Shown here: in pieces, positions 1 to 8,814 of the stretch
Numbering within the stretch: the first letter of the stretch is position 1
How the letters are laid out: each line of letters begins with the position of its first letter
Assembly: GCF_009911795.1 (NCBI RefSeq)
Contig: NZ_CP047900.1
Location: forward strand, 48,802 to 112,801
DNA: 64,000 nucleotides
Direction: 5' to 3'
Source: Pseudarthrobacter psychrotolerans
GTDB lineage: Bacteria > Actinomycetota > Actinomycetes > Actinomycetales > Micrococcaceae
Position numbers and translations under genes: made by a program
Notes under the pieces: generated by a model
What the model was told of the DNA's origin: nothing
Databases searched by the model: none
What the model saw: only the letters and a program-made list of their open reading frames with translations

Positions 1-13
1 CATGACGGAGGTG

Positions 14-460
14 TCAGGGCACGCTGCAGCTGTATACAAGTCCGGTGAATGCAGAGACGGTTCCGGTTACGGGGATTGATGTCCAGCCGCCGGGCCCGGT
101 GGCGGTGAGTGAGAAGGTGCCTGAACCGATGCTCAGGATGCCGGAGGGCAACGTCACGGACGTCGCGCTCGGGGCGAGGGTTCCGTTGCCGGAGGGGCCT
201 CCTGTCGTTGTCGCCGTCACGGTCCAGGCGTATCCGCCCCTGGTGAGTCCGCCCGTAGGGGCGGTCCAGGTGAACTTGGGGGGCGATAGGACTCCGGCCG
301 TGCAGGCGAGTGAGGTTGCCGGGGCGACCGTTCCGGCGGTGAACGACCCGGAGCCGTATTGCGGGTAGGTCCACGAGGCGAGGCTCTGCCGGGGAGGAGC
401 GATTGTCAGTGCGGCGGCCATGACCAGCAGTCCGGCTCCGGCAAGGTACCGGCGCTTCAT
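14..460 (-). CDS. Small exported protein with SipW-type signal
   Basis: Protein of 148 aa starting MKRRYLAG. Residues 1-30 form a signal segment ending in an ASWTYPQYGSGSF stretch, which resembles the SipW-dependent/alternate signal motif (W-x-D/N-x-E...GSF) of the two TasA-like proteins upstream. The rest is Thr/Ser/Gly-rich and looks like one beta-sandwich (fibronectin-III-like) domain with two cysteines. The start is set by the ATGA overlap with the stop of the signal peptidase gene, so the two are translationally coupled and the peptidase probably processes it. A larger frame reading leftward through this gene from 1144 is only an overlap artefact. The function is not recognised; a surface or fibre-associated role is inferred from the cluster. 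Confidence 0.7.
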   Translation of the reverse strand: MKRRYLAGAGLLVMAAALTIAPPRQSLASWTYPQYGSGSFTAGTVAPATSLACTAGVLSPPKFTWTAPTGGLTRGGYAWTVTATTTGGPSGNGTLAPSATSVTLPSGILSIGSGTFSLTATGPGGWTSIPVTGTVSAFTGLVYSCSVP

Positions 461-1692
461 GGCGTCACCCTGGCTCTCCGGCGCTGCCGGGCGCCGGGGA
501 GCCGGGCGGATGAGGCGAGCATGAGCCCCGTGGTGACTGCGCCCAGAGCCGCGAGGAGTGGTGGCCACAGGTCGGCGCCCGTTGATGCGAGGGAGCTGAC
601 ACTTCCGCCGGTGGAGAGTTCGTCGCCGACGCCGCTGGCCGTGAGGTTGAAGGTGGCCGATCCGGTCGGAACGCTTCCCTGGTTGGCGGGCAGGGCCGCG
701 TCGATGAGGATCCAGCGTTGCTGGCCGGAGGGCATCGATGTCAGCACGAGAGGGCCGGGGATCAGGGTGGAGGCCGGGCCGGGCCCAAGCAGTACTGTCC
801 CGCCGCTCTGGCATCTGCCGCCGACCCAGCGTACCTCGCACATGCTCACGGTGATGCGCAGCCCGTTCGGATCCGCGGCGAGGCCACCCTGCGCCGTCAG
901 CGAGATACTGACGACGCCGGGGTTGTCCGGGTGGGCAGCGACTCCGATCTGCCACGGCACGGGCACCGCAGGCACCAGGTGAGCCATGAGTGTCTTGTCC
1001 GCGACCGAGGTCAGTGTCAGGACCGGGCCCTGGATCACCTCGTCCGTGACGGCCGCATTCGCGGGAGCCGCCGCGTTGACGACGGGTGCGGACAGTGTCA
1101 GGAGCACGATCACGGCGAGCCCTCCGGTCCTGGCGGCGTGGCATCGGGTACTGCGCCGCCGGGCGCCGCGCCGCGGGCGGGGTGCCGGGGCGCCGTGGGG
1201 CCAGAACGCCCAGGTTACGAGTCCGGCGGCACCGATGGTGATCGCGCCGAGGGCGAGGGGATTGGAGACGGCATTCACGGCGTAGGCGAGTTGCGGGATG
1301 GAGAAGAGCACGATCCTCACGTTGCTCACGACATAGGGTGCGGGGTCCTCCGCGGGGTTCGCGTCCCCGCGCAGTGTGATGGTCCTGGTGTCGCCGGCTG
1401 CAGGGGATACGGAGGTGACGCGGTGTGTCACTGGCAGGGCAGGGCGCCGGTCGACGGTGACGACGTCTCCGACGCGGATATCGGAGGCGGGAATCTGTTT
1501 GACGATCGCGAGTGAGCCGGCGGGGATCGTCGGGCTCATCGATCCGGTCTTGAACATGATGAGTGTGATGTGGAAGAAGAACGCGATGAGTACCAGAACG
1601 ATGCAGACGGCGCCGCCGATCGCGGCGACGGTCAGCAGGGCGTTGCCGGCGCGGCCCCCAAAGCCGCCCCGATCGGTCACGTGCGAGTCCAT
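457..1692 (-). CDS. ER-type (SipW-like) signal peptidase fused to a LAxTG surface-protein domain
   Basis: 411 aa from the ATG at 1692; a GTG 12 nt downstream is an alternative start. Residues 20-45 are a membrane anchor. The catalytic serine is in GSMSPTIPAG (about S51). A THRV motif (His in place of the usual Lys base) and an RGDANPAED motif mark the ER/SipW class that removes signals from TasA-like proteins. A second membrane span (about 145-165) and a basic loop follow. In the same frame come a signal-peptide-like segment ending NAAAPANA, an exported domain with two Cys, and a C-terminal LASTG motif (about 368-372), a hydrophobic stretch and an RRRAR tail, as in sortase substrates. No stop separates the halves. 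Either this is a real fusion or a lost stop/frameshift joined two genes. Confidence 0.75.
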   Translation of the reverse strand: MDSHVTDRGGFGGRAGNALLTVAAIGGAVCIVLVLIAFFFHITLIMFKTGSMSPTIPAGSLAIVKQIPASDIRVGDVVTVDRRPALPVTHRVTSVSPAAGDTRTITLRGDANPAEDPAPYVVSNVRIVLFSIPQLAYAVNAVSNPLALGAITIGAAGLVTWAFWPHGAPAPRPRRGARRRSTRCHAARTGGLAVIVLLTLSAPVVNAAAPANAAVTDEVIQGPVLTLTSVADKTLMAHLVPAVPVPWQIGVAAHPDNPGVVSISLTAQGGLAADPNGLRITVSMCEVRWVGGRCQSGGTVLLGPGPASTLIPGPLVLTSMPSGQQRWILIDAALPANQGSVPTGSATFNLTASGVGDELSTGGSVSSLASTGADLWPPLLAALGAVTTGLMLASSARLPGARQRRRARVTP

Positions 1693-1702
1693 CTCCGGGG
1701 CC

Positions 1703-2325
1703 CTAGGAGGAGATTCCCGAGAAGAGCCAGGTGAGGGTGCCCGTCCCCCCTGGTAGGTGTTGGCGGCTCCGGACTGGATCCTCACGTCGTAGCAGTATCG
1801 CAGTTCCCCGCTCGGGGATGTGATCGCGGACGCGACGGGTGTGGCCGGAACGGTTGTCACCGCAAGGTAGGTCGATGCCGAGCCCGCGATGTAGGTGGGC
1901 GTTCCGGAAAAAGCGGTGGAGTCGCACGTTGTGCCGGTTCCGGCCGTGCGTACCGCCCGGTATTCGAGCACCGGCACGAGGGTCCCCGACGTGGTCGAGC
2001 CCGCGAGCGTGATCGTTCCGCCGGCCGTCGAGGCGGCCGTCGTGCGGATGTTCACCCAGGCGTACTGCGAAACGGTCGGCGACATGGCCGTGGCGTTGAA
2101 CACGAGCGAAGCCCCAGGGGGAGAGGTGTTGCTCGCCCACACCCCAGCCACGGTGCTGGACTCCGTGTTGAAGATGCTCGCCGTGAACGACCCCGTCGCG
2201 TACTCGGAGTCGGTCCAGGCCGCGAGGGTCACGGTGGCGCCCGCGCCCAGGACGAGGGCGCCGGCGAGAACGGCGCGCACCCGGGTGAGGGCGCGGCCCC
2301 TCACCCGTGCGAGATGCCTGGGCAC
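1703..2325 (-). CDS. TasA/camelysin-like SipW-dependent exported protein 2 (frameshifted)
   Basis: Starts at a GTG (2325) 5 nt after the stop of the preceding paralogue. The N-terminus has the alternate signal pattern: a basic segment, LAGALVLGAGATVTLAAWTD, then SEYATGSF, as in TasA/camelysin-family biofilm proteins processed by a SipW-type peptidase. Beyond the signal it is a Thr/Ser-rich beta domain of about 170 aa with two cysteines. Near 1745-1750 a run of six C (G on the sense strand) breaks the frame. Adding one base restores an ending of GTGTLTWLFSGISS and a stop at 1703, just before the signal peptidase gene. As printed, the frame runs into that gene. A missing base in the sequence is the simplest explanation. 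Confidence 0.7.
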
Positions 2326-2330
2326 GGTGA

Positions 2331-2959
2331 TTACGGAGTAGAGGTCGCGAGGAATTCCCAGGTTCCGACGGCTGAGGTGTCCTGTACCAGCGATGTGCTC
2401 GAGGTGACCTGGATGCACAGGAACACGTCAGCTCCGGTGAGCGTGCCGAGACTGGTCGACCTGGCCAGGTTGAAGGTCGAAGCGCCGGCCACCGAGTTCA
2501 GTGCAGTGCCGGCCGGAACGATCGTGGCCGTACCTGTTGCCGTTGGCGTGCACCCGCGACCGAGGCGACCTTAATGATTTTGTAGGTGAGCTGGCCCGCA
2601 GCCGTGCCGGACGATGCGGCCGAGTTCATCGATACCGTTGCGTCGAAGTTCGTGGTCGTGTCCAGATGAAGGACATAGGGTGCAGCGACGGTCTCGCTGG
2701 GGCTCAGGTTGTTGAAGCCGGTCGTGAAGCTCAGCGCCGCGGGCGAGCCGGCAGCGTGGTCGCCGAAGGTCGTACCGTCCGCGCTGCCCAGCACATTGAA
2801 GTGACCAACGCCGAACGTGCCCGTCACGAACTCCGAGTCGTTCCAGGCCGCGAGCGTGATCGCAGCCCCAAGGCCAAGGACGAGACCACCGGCCAGGATG
2901 GCTTTGACCTTCCGGTTCTTCGAACGATCAACAGTCTGCGTGGTTTCCGAACTGGACAT
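2331..2959 (-). CDS. TasA/camelysin-like SipW-dependent exported protein 1 (frameshifted)
   Basis: First gene of the minus-strand cluster. The ATG at 2959 gives MSSSETTQTVDRSKNRKVK, then the hydrophobic LAGGLVLGLGAAITLAAWND and SEFVTGTF, the alternate-type signal of the SipW system. A purine-rich GGGGGAA lies upstream of the ATG. The frame breaks near 2553-2555 (a C run); restoring one base yields the ending ...SAVGTWEFLATSTP with TAA at 2331, about 209 aa in all. It is a paralogue of the next gene and probably forms or decorates a surface fibre. Whether the break is biological is unknown. Eight other genes here show the same kind of one-base loss, so an assembly error is favoured. Confidence 0.7.
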
Positions 2960-3095
2960 CTGATTCCCCCATGATCTGACCCGTACCCCGGGCCGTGTGC
3001 CAGCGCCGGAACAGCACACCGGTATAAACAAACACAGGGGGCCGCGCGGAACGTAGCCCCTCCACCGCGACTGTACGCCCCAATCCGTCTCTTAA
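2960..3095. other. Upstream region of the SipW/TasA cluster
   Basis: About 136 bp between the first TasA-like start and the left end of the first transposon. It must hold the cluster promoter unless transcription enters from the transposon. No promoter could be assigned with confidence. The host DNA left of 3095 and right of 7086 is not continuous, because no target duplication is seen. Confidence 0.4.
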
Positions 3096-3135
3096 GGGGT
3101 GGACTACAGAAAACGGATTTTTTGTGTCATAAGGA
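3096..3135 (+). repeat. Left terminal inverted repeat of Tn3-family transposon 1
   Basis: Starts GGGGTGGACTACAGAAAACG and ends GTGTCATAAGGA. It matches the reverse complement of 7046-7085 except in the first few positions and for a one-base length difference in the T run. Confidence 0.88.
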
Positions 3136-3356
3136 AGCTTTGAGGCCCGCGGTACCCTCCTTGGATCGTGCGGGGCTCTCGAGGTGCCCTGGTCCGGGGT
3201 GTCTTTTATTCGATCGATTAAGTGACTGGCCGATCTTTGCCCGGACACCACACCCCACTTGTCACATAACCCGTTAATTATAGTATGCTCCTTGAAAGGT
3301 TCTTTTGCTTGGTTATGTGACTGCCTGTCGGGCTGGGGTGTGGATGGAGTTCTTGG

Positions 3357-6308
3357 ATGCCTCGTCGTTCGGTGTTGTCGGCTGCGGAGAGGCAGGGCTT
3401 GGTTGCTGTTCCGTCCGGGGAGGAAAACCTTCACCGCTTGTACGGGTTGAGTGAGCGTGACGTTGGCTTGATCCACGAACGCCGCGGCACTGCAAACCGG
3501 CTGGGTTTCGCTGTCCTGCTGGCCTACATGAGGTATCCCGGGATCGTCCTGGGCGTGGACGAAACGCCGGCAGCGCATGTGGTGGCTTTCCTGGCGGATC
3601 AGTTGGGAGTGCCTGCCGAGGCATGGGGTGGGTATGACCGGGGGGCGGCAACCAGCCGGCGGCATGTTCTGGAGCTTCAGAGGGTGTTCGGTTTCGTGAC
3701 GTTCACTGCCGCGGACCACGAGCCGGCCGTGGAATCCCTAGCCGCCTCCGCGATGGCTAACGATCACGGGGCCGTGCTGGCCGAGGAACTGGTGGTCTCG
3801 TTGCGGCGCCGGAAGGTGTTGTTGCCGGCGTTGCCGGTGGTGGAGAAGATCTGTTCCGAAGCGATCACCCGGGCGAACAGGGCTGTTTACGCGGCGTTGA
3901 CCGAGGGCCTGGATGCGGGACACCGCCGGCGTTTGGACGGTTTGCTGCAGATTGCCCCGGAACGGGACGTGAGCATGTTGGTGTGGTTGCGGCAGTCCCC
4001 GGCGAGACCGAACTCGAAACAGATGCGCGAGCACCTGGACCGTCTGCGAGGGTGGAAAGATCTGGGCCTGCCGGATGGTGTGCGGTTCCGGGTTCATCAG
4101 AACCGTTTGCTGCGCCTGGCCAAAGAGGGCGCCCATATGACCGCGTCGGACCTGGGGAAGTTCGAACCATTCCGGCGTTACGCAACCCTGGTTGCCGTAG
4201 CGGTGGAGTCCATGGCAACGGTCATCGATGAGGTCATCAATCTGCATGATCAGATCTTTACGAAAGTGTTTTCCTCAGCCCGGAACCGCCACAAGGAACA
4301 ATTCCATCAGTCAGGGCGGGAGATCAACGACAAGGTCCGCTTCCTGGGCAGGGTGGGCCAGCTCCTTCTTGACGCCCGGGAGAACGGCACGGACCCTTTC
4401 GAAGACATCGACACGGTCCTGGGGTGGGAGGCTTTTACTGCCGAGGTGATCGCGGCGCAGGCGTTGGCGCGGCCGAAGGAATTCGATTTCCTGGCCGGGA
4501 TCGCCAATAGCTCAACAATGGTCCGCAGATACTGGCCGGGTTTCCTGGATGAACTGGTATTCCGGGCAGCACCTGCCGCAGCGGACCTCATGGCCGGTGT
4601 GGACGTGCTGCGCCGGCTCAGTAGCGGGGGCAGCAGGACTATCCAGGATGGCGCCCCCGAAGGGTTCGTGTCCCGGCGTTGGGTGCCGTTGGTGTTCACC
4701 GAAGCCGGCATCGACCCGGTCTTCTACGAACTCTGCATACTGTCCCGCCTCAAAGACGCCCTAAGATCCGGGGATGTGTGGGTGGAGGGGTCCCGGCAGT
4801 TCAAAGACTTCGAGGACTACCTCATCCCACCCCAGGTCTTCCGCGCCGGTGAGGGTGCTCGGTTCACCCTGCCGGCCGCCGCCGACCCCGCAACATACCT
4901 GGCCGACCGGGTTGACCTACTCAACGAACAACTGGCCATCGTGGACAGGCTCGCTGCCGCGGGCGAGTTGCCGGAGGCCTCGATCAGCACCCTGGGCCTG
5001 AAAACAGCACCCCTGGAAACCATCGTTCCCGAAGAAGCAAAGGACTTGGTCACCCAGCTATCCGGGATGCTGCCCAGGGCGAGGATCACGGACATGCTCC
5101 TGGAACTCGATGCCATCACCGGTTTCACCGATGACTTCCCCCACCTGAAAACCGGTGCCCCACCCAAAGACAAAACCTTGCTACTGACTGCGATCCTGGC
5201 CGACGGCATCAACCTCGGCCTGGTCAAAATGTCCGAAGCCTGCACCGGTGCGACGTATTCAAAAATGTTGCGTACCCAGGCCATGCACATCCGGGACGAA
5301 ACCTACGCCGCTGCCCTGGCCCGGCTCGTCAACGCCCAAGCAGCACACCCCTTCGCCCACCACTGGGGCGACGGGTCCACTTCGTCCTCGGACGGTCAAC
5401 GCTTCCGCACCAGTTCCAAGGCCGAAGCGACCGGGCACATCAACCCGAAATACGGTGCATCACCGGGCAGAATGATTTACACCCACATCAGTGACCAGTA
5501 CTCCCCGTATCACGCGAAGCTCGTCAACGTCGGGGTCAGGGACGCCACCTATGTCATCGACGGACTTCTGCACCACGAATCAGAACTGAAAGTCACCGAG
5601 CACTACACCGACACCGCAGGGTTCACTGACCACGTCTTTGCCCTCACCACCCTGCTCGGCTACCGCTTCGCCCCACGGATCCGTGGCATCGATACCACCC
5701 GGATCTACACCCCCGATAAAACCAGTTACGAGGCCTTGGAGCCTATCGTCGGCGGGACCATCGACACTTCCATGATCGCCGTGCACTGGCCAGAGATCCT
5801 CCGACTGGCAGCCTCGATCAAACACGGCACCGTGACCGCGTCCCTCATGCTCCGTAAACTCGGCTCCTACCCCCGCCAAAACGGCCTCGCGAAAGCGCTG
5901 CGGGAATACGGGCGCATGGAACGGACCCTGTTCATCCTGGACTGGGCCCAGGACCCAGACCTACGTCAGCGCGTCACAGCAGGGCTGAACAAAGGCGAAG
6001 CCCGCAACGCCCTCGCCCGCGCCGTGTTCTTCAACCGCCTCGGCGAAATCCGCGACCGGTCCTTCGAACAGCAAAACTACCGGGCCTCCGGTCTGACGCT
6101 GCTGACGGCGGCGATCGTTCACTGGAACACCATCTACACCCACCACGCCGTCACCACCCTCACCCAGGCCGGCAACCCGCCAGACCCGAACCTTCTGAAA
6201 AACCTCTCGCCCCTGGGGTGGGAACACCTGAACCTCACCGGCGACTACACCTGGCGCCACACCACCAAACCCGGCAAACTCAGACCCCTCCGCTCCACAC
6301 CTCGCTAA
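3357..6308 (+). CDS. tnpA: Tn3-family transposase TnpA (element 1)
   Basis: 983 aa, the normal length for a Tn3-family transposase. The N-terminal domain (SAAERQGLVAVPSGEENL, about 8-25) is the DUF4158-type end-binding region, followed by the long helical region. The DDE catalytic residues are seen as Asp in SSSDGQRF (about 679), Asp in HISDQYSP (about 712) and Glu in NKGEARNALAR (about 881). The start ATG follows a GGAG 8-10 nt upstream. It is similar along its whole length to the second transposase in this window (36597-39563), but the two elements have different terminal repeats, so each probably acts on its own ends. It performs replicative transposition. Confidence 0.93.
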   Translation: MPRRSVLSAAERQGLVAVPSGEENLHRLYGLSERDVGLIHERRGTANRLGFAVLLAYMRYPGIVLGVDETPAAHVVAFLADQLGVPAEAWGGYDRGAATSRRHVLELQRVFGFVTFTAADHEPAVESLAASAMANDHGAVLAEELVVSLRRRKVLLPALPVVEKICSEAITRANRAVYAALTEGLDAGHRRRLDGLLQIAPERDVSMLVWLRQSPARPNSKQMREHLDRLRGWKDLGLPDGVRFRVHQNRLLRLAKEGAHMTASDLGKFEPFRRYATLVAVAVESMATVIDEVINLHDQIFTKVFSSARNRHKEQFHQSGREINDKVRFLGRVGQLLLDARENGTDPFEDIDTVLGWEAFTAEVIAAQALARPKEFDFLAGIANSSTMVRRYWPGFLDELVFRAAPAAADLMAGVDVLRRLSSGGSRTIQDGAPEGFVSRRWVPLVFTEAGIDPVFYELCILSRLKDALRSGDVWVEGSRQFKDFEDYLIPPQVFRAGEGARFTLPAAADPATYLADRVDLLNEQLAIVDRLAAAGELPEASISTLGLKTAPLETIVPEEAKDLVTQLSGMLPRARITDMLLELDAITGFTDDFPHLKTGAPPKDKTLLLTAILADGINLGLVKMSEACTGATYSKMLRTQAMHIRDETYAAALARLVNAQAAHPFAHHWGDGSTSSSDGQRFRTSSKAEATGHINPKYGASPGRMIYTHISDQYSPYHAKLVNVGVRDATYVIDGLLHHESELKVTEHYTDTAGFTDHVFALTTLLGYRFAPRIRGIDTTRIYTPDKTSYEALEPIVGGTIDTSMIAVHWPEILRLAASIKHGTVTASLMLRKLGSYPRQNGLAKALREYGRMERTLFILDWAQDPDLRQRVTAGLNKGEARNALARAVFFNRLGEIRDRSFEQQNYRASGLTLLTAAIVHWNTIYTHHAVTTLTQAGNPPDPNLLKNLSPLGWEHLNLTGDYTWRHTTKPGKLRPLRSTPR

Positions 6309-6375
6309 CCAAAGATGCTCCAAATAGCCGTGGGAAACCACTGAGCACACCATACAAACGACAGGACGAAAACCG

Positions 6376-7212
6376 ATGTTGATCGGATACATGCGGGTCT
6401 CCAAAACAGACGGTTCCCAGACCATGGACCTGCAGCGCGACGCGCTCCTGGTGGCCGGCGTCGACGCCGGACACCTCTACGAAGACCAGGCCTCGGGCAA
6501 CAAAGACGACCGCGCGGAACTCACCGCCTGCCTCAAAGCGCTCCGTGCCAACGAGGACACCCTCGTGGTGTGGAAACTGGACCGTCTCGGACGGAACCTG
6601 CATCACCTGGTCAATACAGTCCACTCCCTGACCGAACGCGGCATCGGCCTCAAGGTCCTCACCGGCCAGGGCGCCACAATCGATACCACCACACCCGCCG
6701 GGAAACTCGTCTTCGGGATCTTCGCCGCACTGGCGGAATTCGAACGCGAGCTCATCTCAGAACGCACCAAAGCCGGGCTCGCCTCAGCGCGCGCCCGAGG
6801 GCGCAAAGGCGGCCGCCCCTACACCATGACCGTCGCGAAACTCAGACTCGCAGCCGCCGCGATGGGCCAACCCGAAACCAAAATCAGCGAGCTCTGCACC
6901 GAACTCGGCATCACCCGTCAAACCCTCTACCGCTATGTCTCGCCCACCGGAGAACTACGCCCCGCCGCCCACCAACTCCTCAACACCCGTAAATCCAGCC
7001 CCGGAAAACGGAACATATTGTGCCGCATAAACCCGGAATATCCCCTCCTTATGACACAAAATAATCCGTTTTCTGTAGCGACCCCTGGTACGGCGTGGCA
7101 GAGTGACGGTGCTTTGCGTGAACTGGCGATCCGGGAACGTGAGGTCTTCCGGTCCTGGGTGGCTGAACTGGACGCCCCTGGTTCATTGGTGCGCAAGCCG
7201 GTGCCTGCATGA
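6376..7212 (+). CDS. tnpR: Serine resolvase of Tn3-family transposon 1, with chimeric C-terminus
   Basis: 278 aa. Residues 1-140 are a serine recombinase catalytic domain (YMRVSK with the nucleophile at S9, then LVVWKLDRLGRN, then EFERELISERT), followed by a C-terminal helix-turn-helix (ITRQTLYRYV, about 178-187). It resolves transposition cointegrates. Resolvases are usually 185-210 aa. Here the frame stays open through the right terminal repeat (about residues 223-236) and continues about 42 residues into flanking plasmid DNA, ending with the stop of the interrupted conjugation gene. The C-terminal third is therefore a fusion tail, probably without function. Confidence 0.88.
   Translation: MLIGYMRVSKTDGSQTMDLQRDALLVAGVDAGHLYEDQASGNKDDRAELTACLKALRANEDTLVVWKLDRLGRNLHHLVNTVHSLTERGIGLKVLTGQGATIDTTTPAGKLVFGIFAALAEFERELISERTKAGLASARARGRKGGRPYTMTVAKLRLAAAAMGQPETKISELCTELGITRQTLYRYVSPTGELRPAAHQLLNTRKSSPGKRNILCRINPEYPLLMTQNNPFSVATPGTAWQSDGALRELAIREREVFRSWVAELDAPGSLVRKPVPA
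7046..7085 (-). repeat. Right terminal inverted repeat of Tn3-family transposon 1
   Basis: The reverse complement begins GGGGTCGCTACAGAAAACGG and pairs with 3096-3135. It lies within the open frame of the resolvase gene. Confidence 0.88.
7086..7212 (+). pseudogene. 3' remnant of a conjugation-operon gene cut by transposon 1
   Basis: The last 42 codons of an unknown gene (reading PGTAWQSDGALRELAI...) remain in frame and end in a TGA that overlaps the ATG of the wall hydrolase gene (7209-7212). The overlap shows that the lost gene belonged to the T4SS operon. Its 5' part is not in the left flank of the transposon, so it was deleted or moved. The residue is too short to name. Confidence 0.55.
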
Positions 7213-8287
7213 AGAAGGCTTCGTCAGGAGCGGCGCTGACTGTGGGGGCTCTTCTTCTGGCCCCCACTTTGATTGTCGTGCTGTTCCTGGGGGCGGGCGG
7301 AGCTAGGGGCGCCGAATCGTGCGGCGTGACGGGTGGCAGCGTTGGAGTGGGAAGTGTCCCGGCGAAAGTGGGTGCTTTCTCGGGCAAGCAGTTGGAGAAC
7401 GCGGCCGCGATCATGAAGGCGGCGAAGGACCTGGGACTTTCCGCCGCTGCGCAGATTCTCGGGGTGCAGGCCGCTCTTGGTGAGTCCACGTTGAACGTCA
7501 TCGATTTTGGCGACGTTGCCGGTCCTGATTCACGGGGTTGTTCCAGCAACGGGACAACGGGGCGTGGGGCTCCTATTCGGACCGGATGGACCCTTACGTC
7601 AGCGCCACAAGCTTTTTCAAGGCGCTGAGCAAGGTTTCCGGGTGGGAGCAGCTGGAGCCCAGCACCGCCATTCACCGTGTGCAGGGCAACGCTGTTGAGA
7701 ACCACTACGCGCAGTTCCGTGCCCCTGCAGCTGAGGTTGTGAAGTCACTGGGCGGGAAAGCCACCGCCGGGATTGATGCCAGCGGAGCATGCCCCAGCGG
7801 CGGGGGAGCGGTCGTCGGTGAACTGTCGGGTAAGTGGGTCCACCCACTGGCCGGCGCAATCATGAGTAGCGGCTACGGCTCCCGTCCCGCCCCGGCCGGA
7901 ACCGTCGGGGGAGTCCTGGCGAACTTCCACTACGGAATCGACTTCGCCACTCCCGGCCGCGCAGGAACCATCGTGGCCGTGACGGATATGAAGATCGTCA
8001 GAATCCGAGCCCTCGACGGCACGTTCGGCACGGGCGTGACCGGACAGACGACGGACGGGAAGCTGACCATCGGCTACTACCACATGGAAGCTGGCTCAGT
8101 CCGGGTCAAGGAGGGCGACGTAGTGGCCGCCGGAACCCCGCTGGGTACCGAGGGCGCCACGGGCAACGTCACCGGCCGGCACCTTCACATGGAGTTCTTC
8201 CCCGGTGCCCTGCCCAACCCCATGGTCCCGATCAACCAGACAACCGACCCAGCACCGATCCTCAAAGCACAGGGAGTGAGCTTCTAA
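7209..8287 (+). CDS. Conjugation-associated bifunctional wall hydrolase, SLT-like plus M23 peptidase (frameshifted)
   Basis: Residues 1-35 are a signal/anchor (MKKASSGAALTVGALLL). Residues about 55-165 resemble a lytic transglycosylase fold (ALGESTL with a likely catalytic Glu, then DSRGLFQQR). The C-terminal half is an M23 metallopeptidase with the zinc motifs HYGID and HLH. Such two-domain enzymes open peptidoglycan for Gram-positive T4SSs. The frame breaks at the GGGG run at 7534-7537; one added base joins DSRG to LFQQRDNGAWG and gives about 359 aa. Start and stop overlap the neighbouring genes (ATGA with the upstream remnant, TAATG with the lipoprotein gene), so it lies within an operon. 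Confidence 0.83.
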
Positions 8288-8778
8288 TGAGCACCAAGAA
8301 TTTCGTCCTTGTCCTAGCCGTCGCGGCCGTCGCCGTCACCGGCTGCACGGCACCCGTATCGAACACCATCCCGGAGCCTGCCGTCACGGCCAGCGCCTCG
8401 GTTGAGCTGCGCGAACACGACGAGGACCACGGCGTTCCCGCCGTGACCTGGGGGGCCTCCACGGATGCGGAAGTCAAGGCCCTTGCCGCCGATCTGATGG
8501 GAAAGTTTGCCACCACGCAGGTCACTTCACGGGCGTGGTTCAACGCGCTCCAGCCGCACATGAGCGCCGACTATCAGGAGTCCGCGCAGTACATCGACCC
8601 TGGCCGCATCCCGGTCACAAAGATTCTTTCTGACCCGGTCCTGGTCCGGGAGAAGGCGAATCCCATGTCGGTCATGGCGGAGTTCGCCACGAACAACGGC
8701 CCGTGGGTGCTGTCCCTTCACCGGTCAGGGCAGGAGGAACCGTGGCTGATAACCCGTATCGCTCCCAAAGATTCCTAA
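8287..8778 (+). CDS. Conjugation-operon lipoprotein
   Basis: 163 aa with a type II signal peptide: hydrophobic VLVLAVAAVAVTGC with Cys at about 19 as the lipobox cysteine. The mature part (about 50-160) is small and mixed alpha/beta, ending in LSLHRSGQEEPWLITRIAP, a pattern seen in the small exported proteins of actinobacterial T4SS operons (VirB8-like accessory folds are possible but not shown). The start overlaps the stop of the hydrolase gene (TAATG). It probably acts on the outer face of the membrane in the transfer apparatus. Confidence 0.7.
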   Translation: MSTKNFVLVLAVAAVAVTGCTAPVSNTIPEPAVTASASVELREHDEDHGVPAVTWGASTDAEVKALAADLMGKFATTQVTSRAWFNALQPHMSADYQESAQYIDPGRIPVTKILSDPVLVREKANPMSVMAEFATNNGPWVLSLHRSGQEEPWLITRIAPKDS

Positions 8779-8814
8779 GCAACATCACCACTCCGAAACG
8801 AAAGAGGTAGGCCC

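Larger units (their letters stand above)
3096..7085 (+). mobile_element. Tn3-family transposon 1 (tnpA plus serine resolvase)
   Basis: An element of 3,990 bp bounded by roughly 40-bp inverted repeats that begin GGGGT and contain CTACAGAAAACGGATT, typical Tn3-family ends. It carries only a transposase and a resolvase-type recombinase. The five bases flanking the left end (CTTAA) and the right end (TGGTA) differ, so there is no target duplication. A deletion or recombination after insertion has therefore joined unrelated flanks. The right end lies inside a truncated conjugation gene, and the left end lies just upstream of the SipW cluster. Confidence 0.9.

Noticed and set aside
14..1144. 376-codon minus-strand frame including the small exported protein
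   Set aside because: Only the part from 460 down is protein-like; the upstream part is an Arg-rich shadow of the signal-peptidase fusion.
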